DNA of 64,000 nucleotides from Olsenella uli DSM 7084 (GTDB lineage Bacteria; Actinomycetota; Coriobacteriia; Coriobacteriales; Atopobiaceae): NCBI RefSeq assembly GCF_000143845.1, contig NC_014363.1, positions 543,186 to 607,185 of the forward strand, read 5' to 3'. Shown piece by piece: positions 11,984 to 21,218 of this stretch (position 1 is its first letter; each line of letters starts with the position of its first letter). The notes under the pieces were generated by a model. It saw only the letters and a program-made list of their open reading frames with translations, ran no database searches and was not told where the DNA came from. The position numbers and the translations under genes were made by a program.

Positions 11984-14179
11984 CTAGCACCGCTCCGTGG
12001 CCGCGAGCAGGGGGGTGAGCGGCCCCTGCGAGAGGACGCTCACCCTGTGCGTGGCGCGCGAGAGGGCCGTGTAGAGTCGGTTTCGCGAGAGGGGCGTGTC
12101 GGGGTAGACCTCCGCCTGGGCATCCGCGACGACGACATGGTCGAACTCGAGGCCTTTGGCGAGCGAGAGCTCCATGAGCACCACGCCCCCTGCGGGCAGT
12201 GCGTCGCCCTTGTCGACGAGAGTGACGGCGCTCCCTGGTTGCGCGTCCCCCATCCTCGGCCGCAGGCCTCCTCGTTGGCCATCCGGCGCACCCTCCGGCC
12301 GGACCCCCTTCAGCTGGCGTGCGAGCCAACGGGAACGGGCCCTGTCGGCGCAGATGACGGCACAGAGCCCCTTGCATCGCCCGGCCTCGTCGAGGATCTC
12401 CCTGAGCATTGCCAGGTAAGCGCCTGCGTCCCCCGAGCTGACCTCGATTATGCGCGGACGTCCGCCATCGCGTTGGACCGAGCTCACCGCGGCGTGCTCG
12501 TCCTGTTCGACCAGGCCCCAGAACAGGGCGGTGACCTCGGGCGTGGAGCGGTAGCTCGTGAGCAGGCGGCACTCCTCGACCTCCCCATGGGACTCCCCGA
12601 AGACGCGCCTGATCTCGTCGAAGGAGGCACTGCCCTCCCGAATGGCCTGGTGCTCGTCCCCCAAAAGCAGGAAGTGCGCCCGTGAGAAGTAGCGTGCCAG
12701 CACCATGAGCTGCCCTGCGGAGTAGTCCTGGACCTCGTCGACCATCACGTAACGGGCGTCGCGCCCGCCACCGCCGGTGATGAGCAGGTGCAGGTACAGC
12801 CATTCGACGGAATTCAGGTTGCTGGTTCCTAGGATGCGTGCGCCTATGCGATCGATGCGCAGCCACCCAGACCGCTCTATCTCGTCGTGCGCACCCCCGT
12901 AGAGACCCTCGGCATAGCGTTTGGCCCATGAGAGGAGCTCGTCCTCGTCATTGGGGGAGATGACCTCCCCGAAGCGGGCCATCTGCTCGTCGACGTCAAG
13001 CGCGAGCATGCGCTCCTGGAGCTCCTCGTCGTGGGCGAGATTCGCGATCCTGCGGTTCAGGCGGCCATGGAGCTCGTCCTTGACCAAGGCCACGAACTTG
13101 GGCCCAACGGGGAAGCGCGCGTACTTCTCTGCCGCGCCCTGGATGCTCGAGGTCCTGAGGAGCACCGTCTCGGCGACCTTGACCTCGCGGAAGTCGGAGG
13201 GCAGCAGCTCGAGTGACGGCACGGCGGCCTCGAGGCGACCCAGCTCGTCCGCCGTGGTGCCCCTGCCCTCCCCGTGGTCGGCGAGGCCCTGCGCCGCCGT
13301 GAAGGAGCGCCAGGTGAAGGTCCGGGGGTTTGACTCGCCCAGCGAGGGCAGGACGGTGTCGACGTAGCGCCTGAAGACGTCGTTGGGCGTGAAGAGGTAG
13401 ACCTGGCTCGCGTCAAGGGTCTTGCGCTCGCGGTAGAGCAGGAAGGCGATGCGCTGGAGCAGGACCGACGTCTTGCCCGAGCCCGCGATGCCGCTGACGA
13501 TGAGAGCGCCCACGTCCCGGTGGCGGATGACCCGGTTCTGCTCTCGCTGGATGGTGGCCGTGATGGCCTGGAGCTTCTCGGAGTGATGGCGGCTGAGCGC
13601 CGAGAGGAGCAGCGAGTCCTCGATCGCGACGTCAGAGTCGAAGTACAGGTTGAGGTGGTCGCGCGTGATGTCGAACTGCCGGCGCAGCTCGAGCTCCACG
13701 GTGCGCAGCCTCCCATCGACCTCGTAGGAGGTCGTCCCCATCTCCTGGTTGTAATAGGTCTCCGCGATGGGGTTGCGCCAGTCGACGACGAGCGGTGTGT
13801 GGTGGTCGTCGGTCATGCCGGCGGCACCGATGTAGACGTCGCGTGCGGGTCGTCCCGGGCGCATCCTGAGGCGCACCTTGGCGAAGTAGGGCTGCCTCAG
13901 CAGTATGGCCACGCGTCCCAGGCGCTCGATGTCGAAGTCATGCACCTGGTTGTAGGAGTCTATGACGGAGTTCAGGGTCTCGATGGCCGCCAGGGTCTCC
14001 ATGGCCTCGTCGGCGCCGCCGAAGTCCTGGCGCACCTCCTCGGACATGTCGATCAGGTCCCGGGCGGCCTGCCTGTGGGTGGTCTCGAGCCTCTCGGTGA
14101 GCTCGTCGCGCAGACGGACGAGCTGCGCGTAGATGTCGTCGAGGTGTGCCTGCTCTGCTGCCAGCGTCCTGTCGTCCAT
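11984..14179 (-). CDS. helD: HelD-like UvrD/Rep superfamily helicase
   Basis: This 731-residue protein of the HelD type associates with RNA polymerase and helps recycle stalled or post-termination complexes. An N-terminal coiled-coil arm (about 1-60) is followed by the HelD-typical block DVYIGAAGMTD and PLVVDWRNPIAE. Walker A is GIAGSGKTSV near 230-238, then IAFLLYRERKTLDASQ. The DEAH-like box is YVMVDEVQDYS, and a later helicase motif is LSLAKGLEFDHVVV. The ATG lies one base after the EngB stop, so the two genes are probably co-transcribed. The assignment rests on motif order. HelD proteins occur in several classes, and I cannot place the class firmly. Confidence 0.9.
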   Translation of the reverse strand: MDDRTLAAEQAHLDDIYAQLVRLRDELTERLETTHRQAARDLIDMSEEVRQDFGGADEAMETLAAIETLNSVIDSYNQVHDFDIERLGRVAILLRQPYFAKVRLRMRPGRPARDVYIGAAGMTDDHHTPLVVDWRNPIAETYYNQEMGTTSYEVDGRLRTVELELRRQFDITRDHLNLYFDSDVAIEDSLLLSALSRHHSEKLQAITATIQREQNRVIRHRDVGALIVSGIAGSGKTSVLLQRIAFLLYRERKTLDASQVYLFTPNDVFRRYVDTVLPSLGESNPRTFTWRSFTAAQGLADHGEGRGTTADELGRLEAAVPSLELLPSDFREVKVAETVLLRTSSIQGAAEKYARFPVGPKFVALVKDELHGRLNRRIANLAHDEELQERMLALDVDEQMARFGEVISPNDEDELLSWAKRYAEGLYGGAHDEIERSGWLRIDRIGARILGTSNLNSVEWLYLHLLITGGGGRDARYVMVDEVQDYSAGQLMVLARYFSRAHFLLLGDEHQAIREGSASFDEIRRVFGESHGEVEECRLLTSYRSTPEVTALFWGLVEQDEHAAVSSVQRDGGRPRIIEVSSGDAGAYLAMLREILDEAGRCKGLCAVICADRARSRWLARQLKGVRPEGAPDGQRGGLRPRMGDAQPGSAVTLVDKGDALPAGGVVLMELSLAKGLEFDHVVVADAQAEVYPDTPLSRNRLYTALSRATHRVSVLSQGPLTPLLAATERC

Positions 14180-14180
14180 G

Positions 14181-14765
14181 CTAGAGACACGCCTCCTCGA
14201 TGACGCGGCGGAGCTCGCCTATTCCCAGGCCGGTCTCGGACGAGGTGACGATCATGCGCGTGCGGTCGATGCCGAACTGCCGGGCGAGCGCTGCGGCCTG
14301 CTGGGACTGCCTGGCACGGCTGAGCTTGTCGGCCTTGGTCAGTGCCACCACGTAGGGCAGCTCGTTCTCCGTCAGGAAGCCGAGCATGTCGCGGTCGAGC
14401 TGCTGGGCGTCGTGGCGGATGTCGACGAGCGACACGACGAGGTTGAAGCTGCGCCCCTGCGCGAAGTAGCCGCCTATGAGGTCTGCCCAGCGCCGGCGCT
14501 CCCTCTGGGAGACCTTCGCGAAGCCGTAGCCGGGCAGGTCGACGAAGCGCACCCCGTCGACGTCGAAGAAGTTGATGTTGGCCGTCTTGCCCGGCTGGGA
14601 CGAGACGCGTGCGAGCGCCTTGCGCCCGACGAGCCGGTTGAGAAGCGACGACTTGCCGACGTTGGAGCGACCGGCGAAGGCGACCTCCGGCGTGGTCGGC
14701 TCGGGCAGCTGCCCTACGGTCCCATAGGACGCCTCGTAGCGGGCGGTCTCGTACTTGAGGGCCAT
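14181..14765 (-). CDS. engB: Ribosome biogenesis GTP-binding protein EngB (YihA/YsxC)
   Basis: This essential GTPase of 194 residues acts in large ribosomal subunit assembly. The ATG at 14765 is set by a GGGAGGCACCCC ahead of it and by the normal family length. The G1 loop is FAGRSNVGKSSLLN (31-44), the G2 region PGKTANINFF, G3 DLPGYGFAKV and G4 LTKADKLS, all in order. The stop codon is directly followed by the HelD start. The 266 bp between this gene and the upstream helicase gene show no further coding sequence. Confidence 0.97.
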   Translation of the reverse strand: MALKYETARYEASYGTVGQLPEPTTPEVAFAGRSNVGKSSLLNRLVGRKALARVSSQPGKTANINFFDVDGVRFVDLPGYGFAKVSQRERRRWADLIGGYFAQGRSFNLVVSLVDIRHDAQQLDRDMLGFLTENELPYVVALTKADKLSRARQSQQAAALARQFGIDRTRMIVTSSETGLGIGELRRVIEEACL

Positions 14766-15031
14766 GGGGTGCCTCCCTGTCGCGAGCAGCCCTTCGAACT
14801 CCCGAGGCCCTCCCTGGGCCATGGGCTGCAGTCTCTTCTCGACCTGGGCGATTGCCGGTGCTCCGCTTGGGCTGGACATGCCGGGCGGACGCCCTCGTTC
14901 AGGGGACCAGGGTACCAAGACGGTTGTTGGGATGCCGGGCACTCGACGAGAAAAGCCTTAAAACCCATGGCTTTGCGGTCGTTCAAAGGGGGAGGGACCA
15001 CGAAGTACGTGACCAGCACCCCGTTACGTGC

Positions 15032-17608
15032 CTACCGGCCCCCTTCCGCCTCCAGGAGGTCCTCAATGAAGCCGACGGCATAGCTTTTGAAGACGACCTC
15101 CCCCTCCTCCTGGGTGGCATCGAGGTCGACGTCCGCCGAGATGCCGAAGTCCCCCTCGTCATCCTCGTCCCTCAGCATCTGCCGCACGTGCCAGACATGG
15201 GAGTCCCGCTCGTCTGACTCGTCCATGAGCAGATAGGCGTTCGAACGTGCGCCACCGTCGAGAAGGACCTCCTCGTGGGCCCCATGGTAGGCCTCGATCG
15301 CGGCACGCCAGCGCGCCGCGCGCCATCCCCAGCCACCGTCCATCTCGCCCAGCCCCTCGTCGTCGCCGTGGGCGATGAGGCGCACGCGCGCGAAGAGGGC
15401 GTTCCTGACCAGGACCACAAGGCCTCGGCGGTCGTGCACGACCTCGTCCGCATCGGGCGGCGTGACGTCCGCACCGTCGGCGCCGGTCGTGCCCGCGGCC
15501 TCCCACTCGTCCACGAGCGAGGAGTCCACGGAGCGCACGACCAACCTGAGCCAGGCAACGATGTCGCGCAGGCGTTCGTCGAGCTTCTCGGGCGGTACGG
15601 TGCGGTCGAGCACGCGATACGCGTCCGAGAGGTAGCGCAGCAGCGTGCCCTCGCTACGCGCGATGTTGCAGCGCTGTACGTAGCCCTTGAAGTCGGATGC
15701 CGTCTCGAGCATGTCGCGCAGGACCGACTTGGGGCTGGGGGCGAAGTCGGCGGCCCAGGGGACCTTCTCGCAGTAGCGCTCGAAGGCGGCATCCAGAAAC
15801 CCCTCGAGCGGCTTGGGGTAACTGACCTCCTGGATACGCTCAATGCGTTCGTCGTACTCCACGCCGTCGGCCTTCATGCGGGCCATGGCCTCGTCGCGGG
15901 CCTGGCGCTCGAGGGCACGCAGGATCTGCGGCGGGTCCTCGAGGGTCGCCTCGACCATGGAGACGAGGTCCATCGCGTAGTGGTCGTCTGCGGGATCCAA
16001 AAGCTCCAGGGCGGCAAGGAGGAACGGCGACAGGGGTTGGTCCAGGGCGAAGTCCTCGGGCACATCCACGGTCGCCGCGAAGTCCGCGCTGCCGTCCGCT
16101 CCCTCGTGACGCTCCACGACGCCTGCGTCGATGAGGGTGGCGAAGATCTCGTCGGCACGCCTGCGCAGCCGCTCCTTCTCCTCGGCGCTCTGGGCGGAGC
16201 CGTCGATGAGGCGGATGGTGCGCGCGTAGGCGTCCCCGCCCTGCACGACTTCGGCCAGGACCATGGCATGCGTGATGCGCATGCGGGGTCTCATGGGCTC
16301 GGGCTCGGCGGCGACGAGCCTCTCGAACGTCGCCTCCTTCCAGCCGACGTAGCCCTTGGGCGGCGTCTTGGTCCTGACCTTTCGCGCCTTCTTGGGGTCG
16401 CCTCCGGCCTTGGCCAGGGCGCGGGCGTTCTCGATGTCGTACTCGGTGGCCTCGGCGATGACCACGCCCTCGGTGTCGAAGCCCGCTCGACCGGCCCTCC
16501 CTGCGATCTGGTGGAACTCGCGGGCGTTGAGGTGGCGCATGCGGCGCCCGTCGAACTTGGAGAGCGCGGTCAGCACGACGGTGTGGATGGGGACGTTGAT
16601 GCCGACGCCCAGGGTGTCGGTCCCGCAGATGACGGGCAGAAGCCCCTGTTGTGCGAGCTTCTCGACCAGCAGGCGGTAGCGTGGGAGCATGCCGGCGTGA
16701 TGCACGCCGACGCCCGTGAGCAAAAGGCGCCTGAGGGCCTTCCCGAAGGTGGTGGTGAAGCGGGTCCCTGCCAGGGCGTCCCCGATGCGCGTGCGCTGCT
16801 CCCTGGTCGACACCCCGAAGCTTGCCAGCGACTGTGCGCTCCTGATGGCATCCTGCTGTGAGAAGTGGACTATGTAGAGCGGCGCCTCGCCTGCCTCGAG
16901 GGCGACCTTGACCGTGGCCTCGAGGGGGGTGTCGACATAGCGCCAGGAGAGTGGCACGGGGCGCGGCGCGTCCGCGACGACGTCGACGGCGCGGCCGGTG
17001 TGCGCCTCGAGCGCACGCGCGATGCCGCCGACGTCACCCAGGGTGGCGCTCATCAGCAGGAACTGCGTGCGGGGCAGCGTGAGCAGGGGCACCTGCCAGG
17101 CCCAGCCGCGTTCGCGGTCCCCATAGAAGTGGAACTCGTCCATGGCGACGCAGCCGATGTCGGCGCCCTCGCCCTTGCGCAGCGCGTCCTGGGCCAGGAT
17201 CTCGGCGGTGCAGCACACGATGGGGGCGTCGCCGTTGATGACGACGTCGCCCGTGATCATCCCCACGTTCTCACGGCCGAGCAGTCCCACGAGGTCGAAG
17301 AACTTCTCGCTGACGAGCGCCTTGATGGGCGCGGTGTAGCAGGCGCGCCGGTTGGTGCAGACTGCCATGAAGGAGAGTCCGAGCGCCACCAGGGACTTGC
17401 CGGACCCGGTGGGCGTGCCCAGGATCACGTGGTCGCCGGCAGCGATGTCGAGGAGGGCCTCCTCCTGGTGCTCCCACAGGTCCATGCCGCGCGACTCCAC
17501 CCAACCCAGGAAGAGCCCGAGCGCCTCGTCGGCGGGTATGTCGGCGAACGTCTCGTCGTCTGGCCAGGGAACCAGGCTCCCGAGGGAGCCTGTCTCGTCA
17601 TCCGTCAC
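15032..17608 (-). CDS. DEAD/DEAH-box helicase with DUF3516-type C-terminus
   Basis: This 858-residue Ski2-like superfamily 2 helicase has a Walker A in LGTPTGSGKSLVALGL (63-78), the DEFH box in VAMDEFHFYGDRE (155-167), motif III LLMSATLGD and motif VI HQIAGRAGRAGFDTEG. The long C-terminal half, containing VGWKEATFERLVAAEPEPMR and later a region rich in acidic residues, matches the DUF3516 helicases common in Actinobacteria. RNA is the likely substrate, by relationship to the SKI2/Mtr4 group. Its start overlaps the end of the LysR gene by 11 bp, so the two are translationally linked. Confidence 0.9.
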   Translation of the reverse strand: MTDDETGSLGSLVPWPDDETFADIPADEALGLFLGWVESRGMDLWEHQEEALLDIAAGDHVILGTPTGSGKSLVALGLSFMAVCTNRRACYTAPIKALVSEKFFDLVGLLGRENVGMITGDVVINGDAPIVCCTAEILAQDALRKGEGADIGCVAMDEFHFYGDRERGWAWQVPLLTLPRTQFLLMSATLGDVGGIARALEAHTGRAVDVVADAPRPVPLSWRYVDTPLEATVKVALEAGEAPLYIVHFSQQDAIRSAQSLASFGVSTREQRTRIGDALAGTRFTTTFGKALRRLLLTGVGVHHAGMLPRYRLLVEKLAQQGLLPVICGTDTLGVGINVPIHTVVLTALSKFDGRRMRHLNAREFHQIAGRAGRAGFDTEGVVIAEATEYDIENARALAKAGGDPKKARKVRTKTPPKGYVGWKEATFERLVAAEPEPMRPRMRITHAMVLAEVVQGGDAYARTIRLIDGSAQSAEEKERLRRRADEIFATLIDAGVVERHEGADGSADFAATVDVPEDFALDQPLSPFLLAALELLDPADDHYAMDLVSMVEATLEDPPQILRALERQARDEAMARMKADGVEYDERIERIQEVSYPKPLEGFLDAAFERYCEKVPWAADFAPSPKSVLRDMLETASDFKGYVQRCNIARSEGTLLRYLSDAYRVLDRTVPPEKLDERLRDIVAWLRLVVRSVDSSLVDEWEAAGTTGADGADVTPPDADEVVHDRRGLVVLVRNALFARVRLIAHGDDEGLGEMDGGWGWRAARWRAAIEAYHGAHEEVLLDGGARSNAYLLMDESDERDSHVWHVRQMLRDEDDEGDFGISADVDLDATQEEGEVVFKSYAVGFIEDLLEAEGGR

Positions 17609-18599
17609 GTGGCCCCCGCCCTGGGCGCCGCCGCCCCTCGAGGGCCTTTGCGATCCGGTGCGCCGCCTTGGAGGGGACGAGGGTCTCGTCGTCCTCGAAG
17701 CTGAGGATGAGCTCGTCGAGCTTGGCGATGTACCCCAGGGCGAGCGACGTGAGCCGTCGCTGGCTGTGGGTGACGTAGCCCACGTTCATGACCTCGTCGC
17801 ACTCGATGGGAATCGAGGTGATGCCCGAGAACATCTCGTCCGAGCGGACCCCCGTGGAGACCAAAAAGCCGTCGTAGCGCGAGAGCAGGCCGGTCATCGT
17901 CGCGCGGTCGCTCACGACGATCTCTCGGTCGTGGGGAAGCGTCGCCAGGGGCTCCTCCGAGTAGAAGAGCGAGCTCTCGGGCCCCTGCTCGAAGGTGTAG
18001 CGCGCGAAGGGCGCCAGGTCCTCCACCGTGACGGAGGGCCTTTCCGCGAGGGGGTGCCCCTCGCGGACGAACACGTGGGGCCGCGCGCGGAAGAGCGGCG
18101 TGAACGAGAGGGACGCCTCCTCGAGGCGGCTGCGCAGCACGCGCTCGTTCGAGCCCGAGAGGTAGAGGATGCCGATGTCGCTCCTGAAGGAGCGGACGTC
18201 CTCGATGATCTCGCTGGTGCGTGTCTCGCGCAGCGAGTACTCGCATGACGCGTCGTCGCGTTCGGCGACGAAGTCGATGAACGCGTTCACCGCGAAGGCG
18301 TAGTGCTGGGACGAGATGGCGAGGCGCCTGTGCGCGTCCTCGCCCTTCTGGCGGTAGTGCCGTGCGAGCAGGTCGGCCTGCTCGACGACCTGGCGTGCGT
18401 ACCCCAGGAACTCCACGCCCTCGCTGGTGAGCGTGATGCCCCTGCTCGAACGGTTGAACACCCTGATGCCCAGCTCCCGTTCGAGGTCGCGCACGGCGAC
18501 GGAGAGGCTGGACTGGGAGATAAACAGGGAGCGCGCGACGGAGTTCATCGAGCCGCTCTCGGCTATTGCGATGATGTAGCGCAACTGCTGAAGCCTCAT
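17598..18599 (-). CDS. LysR-family transcriptional regulator
   Basis: This 333-residue DNA-binding regulator starts MRLQQLRYIIAIAESGSMNS and has a standard winged helix-turn-helix (VARSLFISQSSLSVAVRDLE, about 22-41). A LysR-type effector-binding domain follows. The C-terminus is longer and more basic than usual (ALEGRRRPGRGPRDG). GGGAGAAGAGC precedes the ATG. The stop overlaps the helicase start, an unusual pairing because LysR regulators more often lie divergent from their targets. A small ORF lies 42 bp upstream on the same strand. The effector is unknown. Confidence 0.93.
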   Translation of the reverse strand: MRLQQLRYIIAIAESGSMNSVARSLFISQSSLSVAVRDLERELGIRVFNRSSRGITLTSEGVEFLGYARQVVEQADLLARHYRQKGEDAHRRLAISSQHYAFAVNAFIDFVAERDDASCEYSLRETRTSEIIEDVRSFRSDIGILYLSGSNERVLRSRLEEASLSFTPLFRARPHVFVREGHPLAERPSVTVEDLAPFARYTFEQGPESSLFYSEEPLATLPHDREIVVSDRATMTGLLSRYDGFLVSTGVRSDEMFSGITSIPIECDEVMNVGYVTHSQRRLTSLALGYIAKLDELILSFEDDETLVPSKAAHRIAKALEGRRRPGRGPRDG

Positions 18600-18641
18600 G
18601 CTCTTCTCCCAGGCCCCCTCGCGCCGCCGCAGCGACGGTCG

Positions 18642-18839
18642 CTACTCGTCCGTGGCCTCGGCGCCCATGACGCTCAGGAACAGCTCGAGGCTGTCCTGGT
18701 CATGGGGCAGGAGGTCGGCGTCGATGCCGGAGGTCATCTGCTCGTAGGTCAGCACCTGGCCGGTGTCGCAGATCCTGAATTGCTTGCCGGCCTTGGGCAG
18801 CTCGAAAGCGCTCATCTCGTTCCCTTCGTGTTCGACCAT
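18642..18839 (-). CDS. Small hypothetical protein (65 aa)
   Basis: This short acidic ORF reads MVEHEGNEMSAFELPKAGKQ at its start and ends LELFLSVMGAEATDE. GGAGGGGCTT directly precedes the ATG at 18839. A second ATG at 18815 also has a reasonable site (GAAGGGAACGAG), giving a 57-residue product. It lies first in the line small ORF, LysR, helicase and is divergent from the XRE regulator. No family is recognised. The good ribosome-binding site and natural amino-acid composition support it being real. Confidence 0.55.
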   Translation of the reverse strand: MVEHEGNEMSAFELPKAGKQFRICDTGQVLTYEQMTSGIDADLLPHDQDSLELFLSVMGAEATDE

Positions 18840-18997
18840 AAGCCCCTCCATGATTGTCCGTGAGGCACCTCGTGCGTGCGGGACTGCCTCGCGAGGCTAG
18901 ATTCTAAGCCTACATAGACGAGATGCCTACGCGCAGTAGATATGCGACTTGTATGACACCACAAAATATAGGCTAGCAAGTAGCAAAAGGAGGTGTC

Positions 18998-19408
18998 GTG
19001 GGCGAACGGTACAAAGAAGCGTCTGATAGGAGCGCGGATGCCGTCGCCGCAGGACCCCGCTCGACGCAGGGGGAACGGGCAGTTCACGAGAACAACCTCC
19101 GTTACCTGCGTGACAAGGTGGGCCTAAGCCAGGTGCAGGTTGCCGCGCAGCTGGGCGTCAGCTCGAAGACCTACAGCTCGTGGGAGACGGGCCGCACCGA
19201 ACTGGGTGCCGAGCGCATCCGCGCGCTCTGCGACCTTCTGGGCTGTACGCCCAACGATGTCTTGGGGTATAGGGGACACACGTCCTTCGCGCCCGTCACC
19301 ACGATAGAGGAGACCATCGTGGACCTCTACGGGAGGCTTGCCCCCAACGTTCGCATGGCCGTGCTCGAGATCATGCGTGACTCCGCCAAGAAGCGTCGAC
19401 CGCGCTAG
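18998..19408 (+). CDS. XRE-family helix-turn-helix regulator
   Basis: This 136-residue protein has a Cro/C1-type HTH from about residue 33: NLRYLRDKVGLSQVQVAAQL, then GVSSKTYSSWETGRTELG, then CDLLGCTPNDVLGY. The GTG start is fixed by a near-perfect AAAGGAGGTGTC. The N-terminal 30 residues form a low-complexity polar tail. The C-terminal helix region LYGRLAPNVRMAVLEIM may dimerise. It is divergent from the small ORF and LysR genes and could regulate them or the cluster that follows 215 bp downstream. The target is unknown. Confidence 0.85.
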   Translation: MGERYKEASDRSADAVAAGPRSTQGERAVHENNLRYLRDKVGLSQVQVAAQLGVSSKTYSSWETGRTELGAERIRALCDLLGCTPNDVLGYRGHTSFAPVTTIEETIVDLYGRLAPNVRMAVLEIMRDSAKKRRPR

Positions 19409-19622
19409 AGGATCTGCTCCATGCCGACTTTGTAGGGCACCGGGCCCATCGCCTCGCAGAAGCCTCGGGCACCTGGGGGTTGCAGCTCCATACGATGTCC
19501 ATGTGCGCCTCCTTTGAAGATGCTTGGCCCAATCAACACATCTTGGACATGGCGCTGTGGGTGTGCGAGAGGATATAGTGTAGCGATACTGAAATGCAAC
19601 CGAGCCCCGGAGTCCCTTAGTC

Positions 19623-21218
19623 GTGGAATTGTACTCGGCAGGTTTCCTGCTCTTCCTGGCGGTTTCCCTCGCCAGCTACTACCTTGTAGGCCGCCTCGTC
19701 CCGCGTGGCCAATGGGCGCTGCTCCTCGTCGCCTCCCTTGCCTTCTACGGCCTCGTCGGTTCATGGGAGACGCTCTGGCTGGTCGTGCTCGTCGCACTGG
19801 TGACCTGGGCGGTCCCGCTCGCGTTCGTTCGCATGGAAGGCCTCTCCTCACGGCAGCGCCATGCACTGGACGACCGCAGGCAGAGGAAGGCCGTGAAGCT
19901 GCGCTGGCGGCGGCGCCAGCGGCTCGTCCTGCTGGCCGCGCTCGTCGCCTGCTTTGGCATCCTCGCGTACCTCAAGTACTGGAACACGCTGCTGTACGAG
20001 CTGGGCGCGGCCCCCTCGCGTGGGAGCCTGGGGCTGCTGCTGCCGCTGGGCATCTCGTTCTACACCTTCCAGTCGGTCGCCTACCTGGTCGACGCATACA
20101 ACGCCAAGGTCGAGCCCCAGCGGAACTTTGCGCGCCACCTGCTGTTCGTGACCTGGTTCCCCCAGATGATCCAGGGACCCATCAATCGCTACGACCAGCT
20201 GGGTCCCCAGCTCTTCGCGCCACACAGGTGGTCCGAGGTCGACGTGTCGCGCGCGCTCGTCACCGTGGGCTACGGCATGGTCAAGAAGTTCGTGATGGCC
20301 GATCTCCTGGTGGGGATCATCACCCGCCTCCTCTCCTCGGTGGATGCCCAGACGCCGGGTTCGCTCATCGTCCTCGCGATCCTCATGTACTCCGCCCAGC
20401 AGTACGGCGACTTCTCGGGCGGCATCGACATGGTCGAGGGCGTCTCGGAGCTCTTTGGCGTGCACATGGCCCCCAACTTCAGGCGTCCGTACTTCTCGAC
20501 CTCGCTCGCGGACTTCTGGCGCCGCTGGCATATCTCCCTGGGCCAGTGGATGCGTGACTACGTGTTCTACCCGTTCGCCCTGACGGCGCCGATGAAGCGG
20601 TTGGGCAAGTGGTCGTCGGCTCGCCTGGGCCGCCACGTCGGCCGGACCCTGCCCGCCTGCGTCGCAAACGTCCTGGTGTTCCTGATCGTCGGCATATGGC
20701 ATGGCGCCGACCTGCACTTCGTCGTATGGGGCCTCTACAATGGCCTTGTCATTGCCCTGTCCGACCTGCTGCGGCCTGCCTTCGACCACCTGGTGGGGGC
20801 GCTGCGCGTCGACAGGGAGGGCCGCCCCTGGCACGTCTTCGCCGTCCTGCGCACCTTCGCCGTCGTGAACGTGGGCTGGTACTTCGACCGCATCGAGGAC
20901 TTTGGCACGAGCGTGCTCTGCCTCAAGAGCACGCTCCTCAACTTCGACCCTGCGGGCTTGGGTCCGTCACTTGCGGCATTGGGGCTCAAGCCGGGCGAGA
21001 GGATGCAGATCATGCTGGCGTTTGTTGCGATAGTGGTGGTCTTCGCCCAGAGCCTGCAGGAGGAGCGCAGGGGACATGCGACGCAGTCCTGCGTCGCCGA
21101 GGACTTTCTCGCGCGTCCGGTCCTGGTTCGCGGCGCCACCGTAGTGACGTTGGGGCTGCTGGTCCTGTCCTCCTTCGTCTTTAACGTGGGAGGGGGGTTC
21201 ATGTATGCGAATTACTAG
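19623..21218 (+). CDS. MBOAT O-acyltransferase, DltB/AlgI-like
   Basis: This 531-residue multi-pass membrane protein belongs to the MBOAT superfamily, which moves acyl or aminoacyl groups across the membrane onto envelope acceptors. The start is the GTG at 19623 (MELYSAGFLLFLAVSLASYY). Family signatures include GISFYTFQSVAYLVDAY, FPQMIQGPINRYDQL and DFWRRWHISLGQWMRDYVFY. The putative catalytic His is H360 in LIVGIWHGADLHF. Its gene overlaps the next one by 14 bp and heads a five-gene Dlt-like cluster. Whether the donor is an aminoacyl-carrier, as in DltB, or an acetyl-like group, as in AlgI, is inferred from the neighbours, which favour an aminoacyl donor. Confidence 0.9.
   Translation: MELYSAGFLLFLAVSLASYYLVGRLVPRGQWALLLVASLAFYGLVGSWETLWLVVLVALVTWAVPLAFVRMEGLSSRQRHALDDRRQRKAVKLRWRRRQRLVLLAALVACFGILAYLKYWNTLLYELGAAPSRGSLGLLLPLGISFYTFQSVAYLVDAYNAKVEPQRNFARHLLFVTWFPQMIQGPINRYDQLGPQLFAPHRWSEVDVSRALVTVGYGMVKKFVMADLLVGIITRLLSSVDAQTPGSLIVLAILMYSAQQYGDFSGGIDMVEGVSELFGVHMAPNFRRPYFSTSLADFWRRWHISLGQWMRDYVFYPFALTAPMKRLGKWSSARLGRHVGRTLPACVANVLVFLIVGIWHGADLHFVVWGLYNGLVIALSDLLRPAFDHLVGALRVDREGRPWHVFAVLRTFAVVNVGWYFDRIEDFGTSVLCLKSTLLNFDPAGLGPSLAALGLKPGERMQIMLAFVAIVVVFAQSLQEERRGHATQSCVAEDFLARPVLVRGATVVTLGLLVLSSFVFNVGGGFMYANY

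Noticed and set aside
19405-19520. Minus-strand short peptide ending YKVGMEQIL upstream of the MBOAT gene
   Set aside because: Only about 28 residues, with the ribosome-binding site 17 bases away and a different frame next to it. It is too short to support.
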